From positions 23,252,501 to 23,316,500 of the forward strand of contig AP031353.1 in assembly GCA_037833965.1 (NCBI GenBank): DNA of 64,000 nucleotides, written 5' to 3'. Below the pieces are notes generated by a model. It was not told the origin of the DNA. It saw only the letters and a list, made by a program, of their open reading frames with translations, and ran no database searches. The translations under genes and the position numbers were made by a program. The stretch comes from Marchantia polymorpha subsp. ruderalis (Eukaryota > Streptophyta > Marchantiopsida > Marchantiales > Marchantiaceae). Within the stretch, counting starts at the first letter, position 1. Each line of letters begins with the position of its first letter. Of the stretch, positions 55,598 through 64,000 are shown piece after piece.

Positions 55598-58500
55598 TGT
55601 GGTACCCCACTTTTGGTAATATTGAGGCAATTAAAACATTTTTGGAAAACTGTACCACGGCAGCAATGTAAATAGCCTTCGGTGCATCAAAATAGAGTGA
55701 ATTTGGAAGATCGCAGAGATTCTTGAGGGACCTCGTAGAATCTAGGAGTTGGGTGCAGCGTCAAGGAAGGGCACCACCCTCCCTGCGAGCTCTGAAGGTA
55801 TGATCCCTACGGCGCAAGGCGCAAAATCCGCCTTCGGCGCTACGTCCGCGGCGGTAGAGAAATCCTTCATAATTAGGTCAACCCCCAAACGTCTTGACTT
55901 AGTTAGGGTCTCGTTGGAAAGAGCTCGATGCGCTGATTTCAACGAGCCCAAGAACGTCAACAACGGATAAGGACTCCGGGAGTTAGGAAGGTTGTAAGAT
56001 ACTTAGTCTTTCGCCTGCGCACAGGCGAAGATGTTTTGTCCTATGCGCGGACGAAGGAAGTTCGCCTGCGCACAGGCGAAATAGGGTTTTGATGTAGGCA
56101 CGAAGTTCGCCTACGCACAGGCGTCCGCCTGTGCACAGGCGCTTCGGCGTCGGCGGGAAATCCGCCTTCGGCCCTAGAAATGCGCCTTGTGAGGTAGAAA
56201 TTGTACGGCGCCTTCCGCGCCAGCGCAACAGCGCGGACGAACAAGGAGCCGCCAGAACAGTAAAATCCGTACGGATCGTACGGACTGTACGGACGGGACA
56301 GATGGATGCGCTCTTGGTCGGACGGAGTTGCGGCGGCGAGAGCGCCGACGGAGAGACAAGGAACGGACAGTCTGGACGGAGTCGGTTGACCGCGGTCAAC
56401 GCCTTCCGCGCCAGCGCATCGACGCGGACGGACTTTTGCCTGCGCACAGGCGAGCGCCTGTGCACAGGCGGGTGAAGTTCCGCGCCGGCGGAGAACCCGC
56501 CGAGGAGTCCGCCTGCGCACAGGCGGGAGTTGAACTTTTGTCCGACGTGCGGACACGCGTCGGGGCAGAGGAGGATTGGCTGAGGAGCAATACGAACGAG
56601 TGTACCGCGCAAGGCGCAAAATCCGCCTTGGGCGCTGCGCACCCATGTCCGCGGCGTAGTACGTTCGCGGAGTTCAAATTCGCCAATTCGAGCGTGTGGG
56701 TTAATTCGGAGTCGGCGGAGCGTGAAGCCGCGCGTGAGAGCGGAGACCGTTTTAGCGTAGAGCCGGCGCGGCCATCATTTGAGTCGACCCTCACGGGCAG
56801 GAGCCGACCATGACCTTCGACTGGGAGGCGGAGAGCGTCCCATTCTTGAATTCGCGATTCCATTTTCTAGTGCGAGCTGCGCGCGTCCATCTGCTAGCTG
56901 CTAAGCATTCCCAACATCGCCGCGCAGAGGATTACTTGGTGATTGAGAGAGAAGTGAATGCGCGTGATTTGGAATTGAGTGAAATTAGAGTTTGCCGAGG
57001 AAGCAAGAAGCTCGAGCGGAGCAGAAGGAGAATCAGCGAACAGGCGAATTCCAAGAACGAGATGTCGAGGCTGAGTCGATTGCGGATGCTGCCGCTCCGA
57101 CTGCCACAGAACGGGCTGCGCGCTTACGAGGAGCGCCTGATGGCAAGAAAGCTCGATTTCTTGCTATGGGGATGGAACTACATTTGTGCAGATATGGTGC
57201 GCGAGTGGCTAGAGCCACGGGGACCACCTACACGCGGATTGCGTCCGCATGTCGATCGATGGACAGTCCAAGATTGGGCGCAGGCCTTAGGGAGGTGTGC
57301 CGGCATCCCAGGGCACCTCCTCTTTGATAGTGAGAGCGTCAAGGTGTCTAAGCAGGACGAGGCGCAATTTGTGGAGCTGTTCAAGCGGGAGAGGTCTACC
57401 AAGAATGGGTACAAGACCCGCGATTACAAGGATCGATTCCGTCGAACTGTGGCTACGGCGCTGCTGCAATTACTGCAGCCACACCGCGCCTGCTACATCA
57501 CATTGTGGCAGGTCTCTTTTGTGGAGTGCATCATCGAGGGAGCTCCAATTCACTGGGCGAGCATCCTGCATAGAGTGATGCGACAACACGCTTTTGAGGA
57601 GAAGGGGGGAACTCTAAATCATCTCTCTCCTTTCCTCAATTTTTATCGGCAGCAAAATTGTTTGACCGCGGCGGAGCTTGCTCGTTTTCCACCGTTGTCC
57701 GTCGACCATCCCGGGAAGTATGTGCAGGACAACGAGGTCGACACTGATGCAGAGGAGTCGCCGACTTCTACTCCGTCAAGGCGGAGGGACGAAGGGAGAA
57801 ATACTCCTGCAGCAAGAGTGCCGCGGAAGCGGCGATGGAGAGAGGAGTCCGAAGAGGAGCAGCATCAAGAACCCACTGCTCCCATTCGACCGCGGCCGTT
57901 GTACGAATCGTACAGCCGGCCGAAGCAGAAGGCGCGCAGGCTTGTGTTACCAGCCAGCAGCGCGGACACGTCCGACACGTTGCACAGGTCGCCTCAACAC
58001 GTGCCGCCTGTGCACAGGCAGGAATCACCCCCGTTCCAACGTAGGAAGGGGAAGGAGCCGGCGGAAGATCCGCCTACGGGACACAGGCCTTCGGGGCCAG
58101 ACCCTCCGGCGCACAACGCGCCGCGATTTGCGCCTTCGGTGCCAGGGCCTTCGGGCCGAGGAGATGCGAGCAGGGAGCGTGCGGAGGCCGCACCATCGGC
58201 GGGTAGTCCGCCGGTAGATGCGCCTTCGGCGGTAGGGCCTACGGGCCAAAGGACATCGGGCGAGCGGCCCCCGGCTATGTCGCCTTTGGCGATAGAAGCC
58301 TTCGGCGCTGCGCCTACGGCGGACAAGGCGCCGGCATTTACGCCTGCGCACAGGCCAGGCACAGCCCTCGCGCAGGACCGATCGAGGGAGCAGGACCTGA
58401 CGAAGGAGCGGATTGACTGTTCGCGGGACGAAATTTTGGTGCGCGATGCGCAATCAAACCCCGCGCAGACACCCTCCGCTCGATCGCCTTCGGCGGCGGA

Positions 58501-58996
58501 CGACGGCGGCAGAGAGGATACGGTCGAGGACCGACAAGCGGGCGACGGGGATGCAGCACGGCCACATTCGCCCACCGCCTTGGACATTTTGGCGAAGAGC
58601 AGCGAGGCTGCAGCGGTGCCTTCGCAGGCAGCGCACGTCGACGACGTGCAGCCCCACTTTGGTCAGTCGCCAACGCAATCAATGGCGACTGAAATCCTCA
58701 ACTCGGATGATGATGACGGAGGCTCCACCGAAGCAATGTCGGGAGCCGGGGATACCGAGGAGGAGGAGGAGGAAATTGTTGGAGCGCCGGCGGCGGCGCT
58801 CTCTGAGCAAGTGATACCATTGCTGAAGTACTTGGATCGCAAATTTGATAAATACGCCGATCCACTTCAGCCGGGATCTTACATCGAATTAGTGCGCAGG
58901 CGGACTCGCACTAAAGTCCACACTAGCAAGCTACTAGCTAGGGTGGACCAGGAGTTGAAGGAATTGAGGGAGAGGCATGCCTGTTTATGGGAGCAT
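55598..58996 (+). mobile_element. Giant LTR (subfamily A), interrupted
   Basis: It starts TGTGGTACCCCACTTTTGG, with GTGAA (55593-55597) as the expected left target duplication. It contains one 130-bp module (about 55860-55995), the palindrome-rich GC region and the U3 gene from 56810. It is cut inside the gene at 58996 by the element starting at 58997. The rest lies beyond the window. Confidence 0.87.
56810..58996 (+). pseudogene. U3 gene, subfamily A, truncated by insertion
   Basis: It opens with MTFDWEAESVPFLNSRF and keeps one uninterrupted frame for 729 codons to the insertion. It includes the conserved N-terminal part (LLWGWNYICADMVREWL, EEKGGTLNHLSPFL with one residue deleted) and the middle segment. 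The middle is shortened: about 90 residues present in the 1050-aa sister are missing between SSADTSDTLHRSPQHV and its neighbours. The acidic patch and LLKYLDRKFDKYADP follow. The coiled coil is cut after RERHACLWEH. The frame then reads into the inserted LTR for 22 codons. It was evidently open when the insertion occurred. Confidence 0.85.
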
Positions 58997-60349
58997 GTGG
59001 TAACACACTTTTTGTTTTTTTTGCAGAATTTAAACAATTTTAGAAAACTAGTACCGACGTAGTGTTTGTAGTTAGAAAAGGGTACGTTAAATAGAGTGGA
59101 TTGATGAGATCGTCACGTGGACACAAACAATCACGTAGTCGGATGTACCAATGTCTTCGGCGCCTTTGGCAAAAGCTCCTTTTCTGAGGTGTCTCTACTC
59201 ACGCGCCTCCAGCGTATAAGGAAGCTACGCTTCCGGCGCAGACACCTCAGGAGGAGGTTTTGCTAAAAGACGTCAGGAGAAAGGCCCGGACCTCTAAAGG
59301 CGTCCGACCATGAGTGCGCCTTCGGCGAAGCGCCGCTAGCGCGGAAAGGGAAAACCTTCATAACAACCGGGATACACGGTAGATCCAGTTGGTTGAAGTT
59401 GCATTAGAAAGAGCTCGGGACGCTCGTTCTAACGAGCCCAAGAGCGTCGGAGATGGATCAGGGACGGAGAAGTTATGAGCGTCGGAAAACTCGTAGCCGG
59501 ACATGCGCCGTTCGCGCTAGGGTTCACAGCCGGAAAGGATTCCCGTACGCCCTCGGCAATGCGCCTTCGGCGGAATCACGCGCTCATAGGAGGAAACCAA
59601 CTCAGAGTCGGAAGCGCCTTTGGCGGCTGTTCATGGAAGGAAAGCGCCGGTCGGATGTACGCCTCCGACGTGACGCTGACGGCCGGATGCGCTGGCATGA
59701 GTTGCACTGGCGAATATGCGCCGGCAGCAACGGACGAGGCATAAAGGACAAAATAAGCGGTACGACTACGCGCCGGCGTAATTCGCTCCGACTAGATGTG
59801 CGCCTCCAGCAAGGCGCCGACGGATAATGAACGCACCAGCGGCGACACGCCTCCGGCGAGGGACGGGTTAGGAAAAGACAACAGGGCCGACGTATACCCT
59901 GCAGCGGACTCGAGTCCGGAAGGTGGCGGCGGCGGGAGAATTCAACGTTTACGCATGCGAATGCGCGCAGTGCGGAGACTTGAATTCGCGCATGCAAAGG
60001 GCGAACCGTTAAGCCGTATAGCCGGCTGCGTACGTTGTAACCAGTAAGAACGTTGGACGTTCTTGAAATCGGAGAAGAAAAGACTGCGCTCCAGTCTCAT
60101 TCTCTCATTCTTGACTTTGCGATTTCCAGTTTCCAAGATTACGCGCAAGGGCGGAGCGACCTGCAGTGAGAGTAGAGAGTGCGGAGACGAGTTGCGCAAG
60201 GATCTTGGCGGACCTTGAAAGAATTGCGAGTAGCGATCTTGAGCTTGAGCGCAGAGAGAGTGAGCAGTCAGAGCTTGAGTGGCAGACGCGCAGTGGCGAT
60301 TGTGAGAGAGTGAGCGAAAGGGAGAACGTTTGTGTGTGCAGGCAACGCA
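58997..60349 (+). other. 5' part of U3 upstream of the B-type gene
   Basis: Noncoding U3 of element 3. It has a diverged 130-bp module (AAAGAGCTCGGGACGCTCG near 59409-59427), a few GCCTTCGGCG motifs and far fewer 16-bp palindromes than subfamily A. No convincing separate promoter for the gene could be placed. The A-type N-terminal extension is not conserved as protein here, although the DNA just upstream (TTCTCATTCTTGACTTTGCG) loosely recalls it. Confidence 0.5.
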
Positions 60350-62905
60350 ATGTCGAAGGTTCCCCAGCTGCGAGTGTCTCCACTCAGGGTGCCGCAGATC
60401 GGTCTACGCGCATTTCAAGATGTGCTGCTGAGGCTGAAGCTCGATTTTCTCCTATGGGGGTGGAACTGGACATGTCCGGAGATGGTGCGCGAGTATCTGC
60501 AGGAGAGACACAAGCCCTCTCGCGGATTCCGCCCACACCCAGAGAGATGGAACATTTGCAACTGGGCGCAGGTGTTGGGCAGGTGTGCCGGCGAGGAAGG
60601 GGATCTCCTCTTCGAGGCCGATAGCGTGAAGGTGTCCCAGGAGGAAGAAGTCTCTTACAATGAGCTCTTCAAAGTTGCCAGGCATCCCAAGAACGGTTTC
60701 CGGACACGGGATTACAAAGATCGATTGCGGAGAAATGTCGCGACTGCATTGCTGCAGATATTGCAGCCGACCAAGACCGCTTACATGCATGGTTGGCAGG
60801 TAGAGTTTGTGGAGCTAGTGTTGTCAGGAGCTCCAGTGCATTGGGCACGGCTCCTGTGGAAGGTGACGCGCCAACATGCGCAAGAAGAGAAGGGAGGAAC
60901 CCTCAATCATCTATCGCCTTACTTAATCGTGTTTTATCGGGCGATGGGATGTTTGACAAACGCTGAGAAAACACGGTTTCCGCAGCTGACACGGAACTAT
61001 CCAGGTAGATATTCGAGGGAGGCCGAAGTAGACACGGATCCGGACGAGGAACCTGCCAGTACGCCTCCGGCTCCGGCTCCAGCAAGAGCAGCAGAAGAAC
61101 GTCGAAGTGAGCGCATTCCGCGGAAGCGGAAGTGGGATGAGAGACCTGAGGACAGGCAGCCGGAAGTGCCAGCTGCGCCGACTCGTGGTCGGTCCACCCC
61201 CGAGCCTCACAGTCGACCAAAACAGAGGGCACGCAAAATGCCAACTGGTACTGAGGAGATCGGGCGAACTCCGACCCGGCGGAATCTCACACAGGAGGAG
61301 ATAATCGCTCAGATTCTAGGGAAGACGGCAGATACCTCTGCACAGAAGGCACCACGGCCTTCGGGAGGAGATGGACGGACTGACAGTCGGCCGACTGCGA
61401 GTCGGATGACTGAAGGCCGACAAGCGGAAGGAAGGCCAACTGAACGGCGCGTTGAACCGGACAGCAGGCCGGAAGCAGAAGAGAGTTTGGCTGACGAGCC
61501 AACAATCCTCAGAGGGTCGTCTTCGGCGGAAGGCACTTCTGGGAGAACGCCACCAGCAGGCAGGCCAAGTGGAGTCAAGACGCGCAGGGTGTATCCGACT
61601 CCCAGTCGGACAACTGCTGGTCGGCCGACTGCGAGTCGGACAACAGAGAGTCGGCCGGATTCGCCGACTGCGAGACGGATAGGGCCAACGACCAGTGTGC
61701 GGACGACTTCGGCGGACGCACCCTCAGCGAGGACACCTTCCGCGCAGATTGCGCCGGAAGGACAGGCAGCAGAAGCGGGCGGTTCAAGAGTGACAAAAGT
61801 CACTGCGGCGTCGACCCCTTCAGAAACCGAAGATCGAGCCGGAACAGGGGCTCAAGCAGTGGGATCTCCCACTGCCCTGGATATTTTAGCAGGCAGTGGA
61901 GCAGCAGTCGCAGCGGAAGCTGCTGCGCGCCACAGTTCTAGGGAGTCGCCGAGGGATTCAGTGGCAACTGAAATCCTCGAGACTGAGGATGAGACGAGCT
62001 CGGAAGAGCAGGAAGCGGATTCGGTGCAGAAAACGCCAACAGGGGTGCTGTGCGAACAGATAGTTCCACTCCTGCGATATCTGGATCGCAAGACATCCAA
62101 ATACGCAAGTGCTTTAAAACCGCAGTCTTATGTGGAGACTATCAGGCGAAGGACGAGGAGCAAGGTGGCAAAGTGGGCCTCTAGTTGCCAAGTATATGTG
62201 GATAGGAACACCGCCCTCCGACAACACCTGGCGGTCACCCAGAAGCTATACCAAGCCTTGCAGCAGCAGAAGGAGGATGCGGCGACGAAAAGTCAGGCGG
62301 ATGCCGAGCTAATACGGGCAAAGATCGAGTCGGAATTGCGGGAGGAGCGGAGACAGAACCAAGTCCTAGCAGCCGAGCTTGCGCGCCAGACGCGCGCCTT
62401 AGAAGAAAGTCAAAGAGCCCGCAAGGAGGATGAGGAGTTGTTGCGCAACTTGCAATCCGAGTGCTCGGATTTGAGGGCACAACGTGCGGAATTAGAAATG
62501 CAGCTGGCAGAGGTGGAGAGCAGCTGCAGGGCGCGAGGAGAGTTGGCGGCACAGGTGACTCGTTGTCTAAAAGGATACGCCCATTGGGAGGTGGCAGCTC
62601 AAGAGAGGATCACACTCAGGGAGTTCGAGCTTCGGGCGGCGGCATTGACGGAGGGTGACAGTCGGAGTCGGCGGCGAGTGGCGAGAAAATTAGAAACCTT
62701 CTTGTCGGGTGCGCGCGACACTATGGCGCACTTGCAGTCGGAAGTCACCACAGCGCTCCGACGCCTGGGGTTACGCAGCCGGTCGGAAGACTGGCAAGGT
62801 AGAGACAGTAAGCGGAGCAGTCCGGCGCGCAGGAGGCGCAGCACCGGATCTGCTGAGTGCAGTAGAGTAGTTTGGTTTCGCGCAGGTGCTGCGAGTGGTA
62901 GATAG
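60350..62905 (+). CDS. LTR-encoded coiled-coil protein, subfamily B, intact
   Basis: This 851-codon frame lies in U3 of a 5' LTR. I chose the ATG at 60350 (MSKVPQLRVSPLRVP); an in-frame GTG six codons earlier is unlikely to be used in a plant. It corresponds to the A protein from about residue 84 onward. Layout: a conserved globular part (1-215) with LDFLLWGWNWTCPEMVREYL, RTRDYKDRLRRNV and EEKGGTLNHLSPYLI; a disordered Pro/Ser/Thr/Arg segment (215-535) with SRPTASR-like repeats; an acidic patch (VATEILETEDETSSEEQEAD); LLRYLDRKTSKYA; a coiled coil (about 615-765); LKGYAHWEVAAQERITLREF; EGDSRSRRRVARKLE; and a basic tail. A and B differ strongly in the linker but agree in both ends, the pattern of a protein under constraint. 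No polymerase, protease or zinc-knuckle motif is seen. The function is unknown. Confidence 0.88.
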   Translation: MSKVPQLRVSPLRVPQIGLRAFQDVLLRLKLDFLLWGWNWTCPEMVREYLQERHKPSRGFRPHPERWNICNWAQVLGRCAGEEGDLLFEADSVKVSQEEEVSYNELFKVARHPKNGFRTRDYKDRLRRNVATALLQILQPTKTAYMHGWQVEFVELVLSGAPVHWARLLWKVTRQHAQEEKGGTLNHLSPYLIVFYRAMGCLTNAEKTRFPQLTRNYPGRYSREAEVDTDPDEEPASTPPAPAPARAAEERRSERIPRKRKWDERPEDRQPEVPAAPTRGRSTPEPHSRPKQRARKMPTGTEEIGRTPTRRNLTQEEIIAQILGKTADTSAQKAPRPSGGDGRTDSRPTASRMTEGRQAEGRPTERRVEPDSRPEAEESLADEPTILRGSSSAEGTSGRTPPAGRPSGVKTRRVYPTPSRTTAGRPTASRTTESRPDSPTARRIGPTTSVRTTSADAPSARTPSAQIAPEGQAAEAGGSRVTKVTAASTPSETEDRAGTGAQAVGSPTALDILAGSGAAVAAEAAARHSSRESPRDSVATEILETEDETSSEEQEADSVQKTPTGVLCEQIVPLLRYLDRKTSKYASALKPQSYVETIRRRTRSKVAKWASSCQVYVDRNTALRQHLAVTQKLYQALQQQKEDAATKSQADAELIRAKIESELREERRQNQVLAAELARQTRALEESQRARKEDEELLRNLQSECSDLRAQRAELEMQLAEVESSCRARGELAAQVTRCLKGYAHWEVAAQERITLREFELRAAALTEGDSRSRRRVARKLETFLSGARDTMAHLQSEVTTALRRLGLRSRSEDWQGRDSKRSSPARRRRSTGSAECSRVVWFRAGAASGR

Positions 62906-62938
62906 GATAGCGTAGTGCTAGTTAGGATCTTTTGAGGG

Positions 62939-62967
62939 TATAAAGTAGATCAAGGCGTTTTGCCTTG
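62939..62967 (+). promoter_or_regulatory. LTR core promoter: TATA box plus hairpin (B)
   Basis: TATAAAG at 62939-62945, only 33 bp after the U3 gene stop, then CAAGGC-GTTTT-GCCTTG at 62951-62967. This is the only LTR in the window placed as a 5' LTR, so it is the one most likely to drive a full-length transcript. Confidence 0.65.
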
Positions 62968-63869
62968 GGACTCTTCCAGTTTCGGAAGTGCAGATTAGGA
63001 ACTCACTTTCTTGGCGTGTTTGTGCATTTGGTCCTGGCACCACGTAGAGAAGCTGCAGCATAGCGAAGTTACCGTATGTTGTAGTTGAAGGCCTTCGGCC
63101 GAATGTTCAGAGCTAGCACCCGGTTAGAGACTTGAGTAGTGTGGATCTGCACCTGCGGGTGATTTCTGATGCTCAGAGCCGGCTGCGAGTTAGATACTTG
63201 AACAGTTCCCCCTTACTCCTTCGAGTGACATATCCTGATTGTACTCCTACGGGAAGTTTCCCCTGAATGCCAATGTGAAGTTTCATTACTTCGTGTAAAC
63301 CTTGGTTTGTAATTCAGGTTGTGTGTGTGTTACTGGATCGTGTCTCAGTTAAGTTCTCAGTCGGGTCTGCACTCCCTGCGTTTGGTGTGAGAGTCGAGGG
63401 TGACGTCCACGGCGTATGAAGAGGCTTCGTTCCGAAGTGGGAAGTCCAGTCCGGGTACCCTACGCTAGTTCCTGGCGGAAGGGCAGTAAAAGCCGGAGTG
63501 GGAGGCACTACCTGCAGAACCTCTGAGTGAACTTTTGAGACACTTTCCTCCTGAAATCCGAAGCGGAGGTCCTGACCGACCTCCGAGTTGTGCTTTTTGC
63601 CAGTTTCAGGTGTGTGTGTGTGTTGAGTGACCACGCTGTACCGTGCATCCTCCGAGTCGAGATCCTCCTCCGAGTCGAGCCTCCGAGTCGAGCACTGCAG
63701 TATTTCTGGGAGTGACAGTCGCCTAGAATTCAAACTCTACAAAAGTCTGTTAAACGTGACACTTTTACTCTGTGTGTTGCCTCTGTCCCTGTGGGTTCGA
63801 TCTTTTTACCACCATACTGCAGTTTTAGCCTTTGGTGGGTTATTACATAAGGAGCCGACAACTTCTTTT

Positions 63870-63887
63870 TGGCGCCGCTGCCGGGGA
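63870..63887 (+). promoter_or_regulatory. Primer-binding site, tRNA-Asp type
   Basis: TGGCGCCGCTGCCGGGGA matches the complement of the 3' end of plant tRNA-Asp (TGGCGCCGTTGCCGGGG) with one transition that still allows G-U pairing. It starts 22 bp after the LTR end. Such primer-binding sites are typical of Ty3/gypsy elements of the Athila/Tat group, though lineage cannot be fixed without the polymerase. Confidence 0.85.
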
Positions 63888-64000
63888 CAGTGCGTCAACA
63901 CCAGAATACTTGAGCAGCAATGCTCGGTGAATGTCGACGAGCGATAGTGTGGGAAACCTGAGTGCGAGAGCCACACGGAAACTCCGTCGAGATTCAGAAA
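63888..64000 (+). mobile_element. Start of internal region of the subfamily B element
   Basis: This is the first 113 bp after the primer-binding site, read to the window edge. There is no long frame yet. The gag-pol region is expected downstream, outside the window. Confidence 0.6.

Larger units (their letters stand above)
58997..63847 (+). mobile_element. 5' LTR of a giant LTR retrotransposon (subfamily B)
   Basis: This 4851-bp LTR starts TGTGGTAACACACTTTTTG, ends GGTGGGTTATTACA and is followed 22 bp later by a tRNA-Asp primer-binding site. It is therefore a true 5' LTR of an element whose internal region continues past the window. It holds one 130-bp module (about 59350-59490), the U3 gene (60350-62905), TATAAAG at 62939 and a B-type R-U5 of about 0.9 kb with CCGAGTCGAG repeats and a GT tract. 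GAGCA (58992-58996) would be the left target duplication. Confidence 0.93.

Noticed and set aside
59453-60624. Overlapping open frames in U3 of element 3
   Set aside because: They overlap each other on both strands, are Arg-rich, and have no counterpart in other subfamilies. The one from 60166 is an out-of-frame shadow of the real gene start.

Overview
The window looks like nuclear DNA of a land plant, probably a non-seed plant such as a moss. The evidence is a decayed plant-type polyphenol oxidase, a Ty3/gypsy-type primer-binding site complementary to plant tRNA-Asp, telomere-like TTTAGGG motifs, and GC-rich retroelements nested in AT-rich host DNA. No rRNA, tRNA, CRISPR or prokaryotic operon is present, and I see no clearly intact host gene.

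The dominant feature is one family of giant LTR retrotransposons. Its LTRs (about 4.9-5.4 kb when they carry the gene) start TGTGGTA and end GGTTATTACA. Four copies in the left part are solo LTRs with perfect 5-bp target duplications: 2878-15996 (minus, AAAAT), 3983-6395 (plus, GCAGT), 7658-13033 (minus, CTACC) and 17975-23385 (plus, GCTAC). The second and third are nested inside the first. The left window edge cuts another copy (1-2483, minus). At the right end there is a staircase of insertions: 50817-53050 (minus) is broken by 53051 (plus), which is broken by 55598 (plus), which is broken by a 5' LTR at 58997-63847. That last LTR is followed by a tRNA-Asp primer-binding site at 63870, which identifies these units as LTRs.

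Most of these LTRs carry, in sense orientation in U3, a long gene that stops about 35 bp before the LTR TATA box. Open copies are at 19220-22372 (1050 aa), 8664-11804 (minus, 1046 aa) and 60350-62905 (851 aa). Broken or truncated copies are at 1-1287, 3862-14750, 51780-53050 and 56810-58996. The protein has a conserved globular N-terminal part, a Pro/Ala/Ser/Arg-rich disordered middle, an acidic patch, a long coiled coil and a basic tail. Two diverged subfamilies (A, about 1050 aa; B, about 850 aa) keep this layout. A third LTR type (C) has no gene; it has 15-bp arrays, telomere-like motifs and repeated modules of about 130 bp. I do not recognise the protein; a retroelement-encoded protein inside U3 is the main candidate for an undescribed system here.

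The centre (23386 to about 48100) is AT-rich. It holds a Ty3/gypsy integrase relic (27.65-28.42 kb), a polyphenol oxidase pseudogene (29077-29828), a noncoding repeat family of about 1.6 kb in five copies of both orientations, foldback sequences and several weak exon-like fragments. Between 48.1 and 50.8 kb lie a perfect 21-bp hairpin, two minisatellites, reversed U3-type modules and a possible LTR end of another retroelement family.
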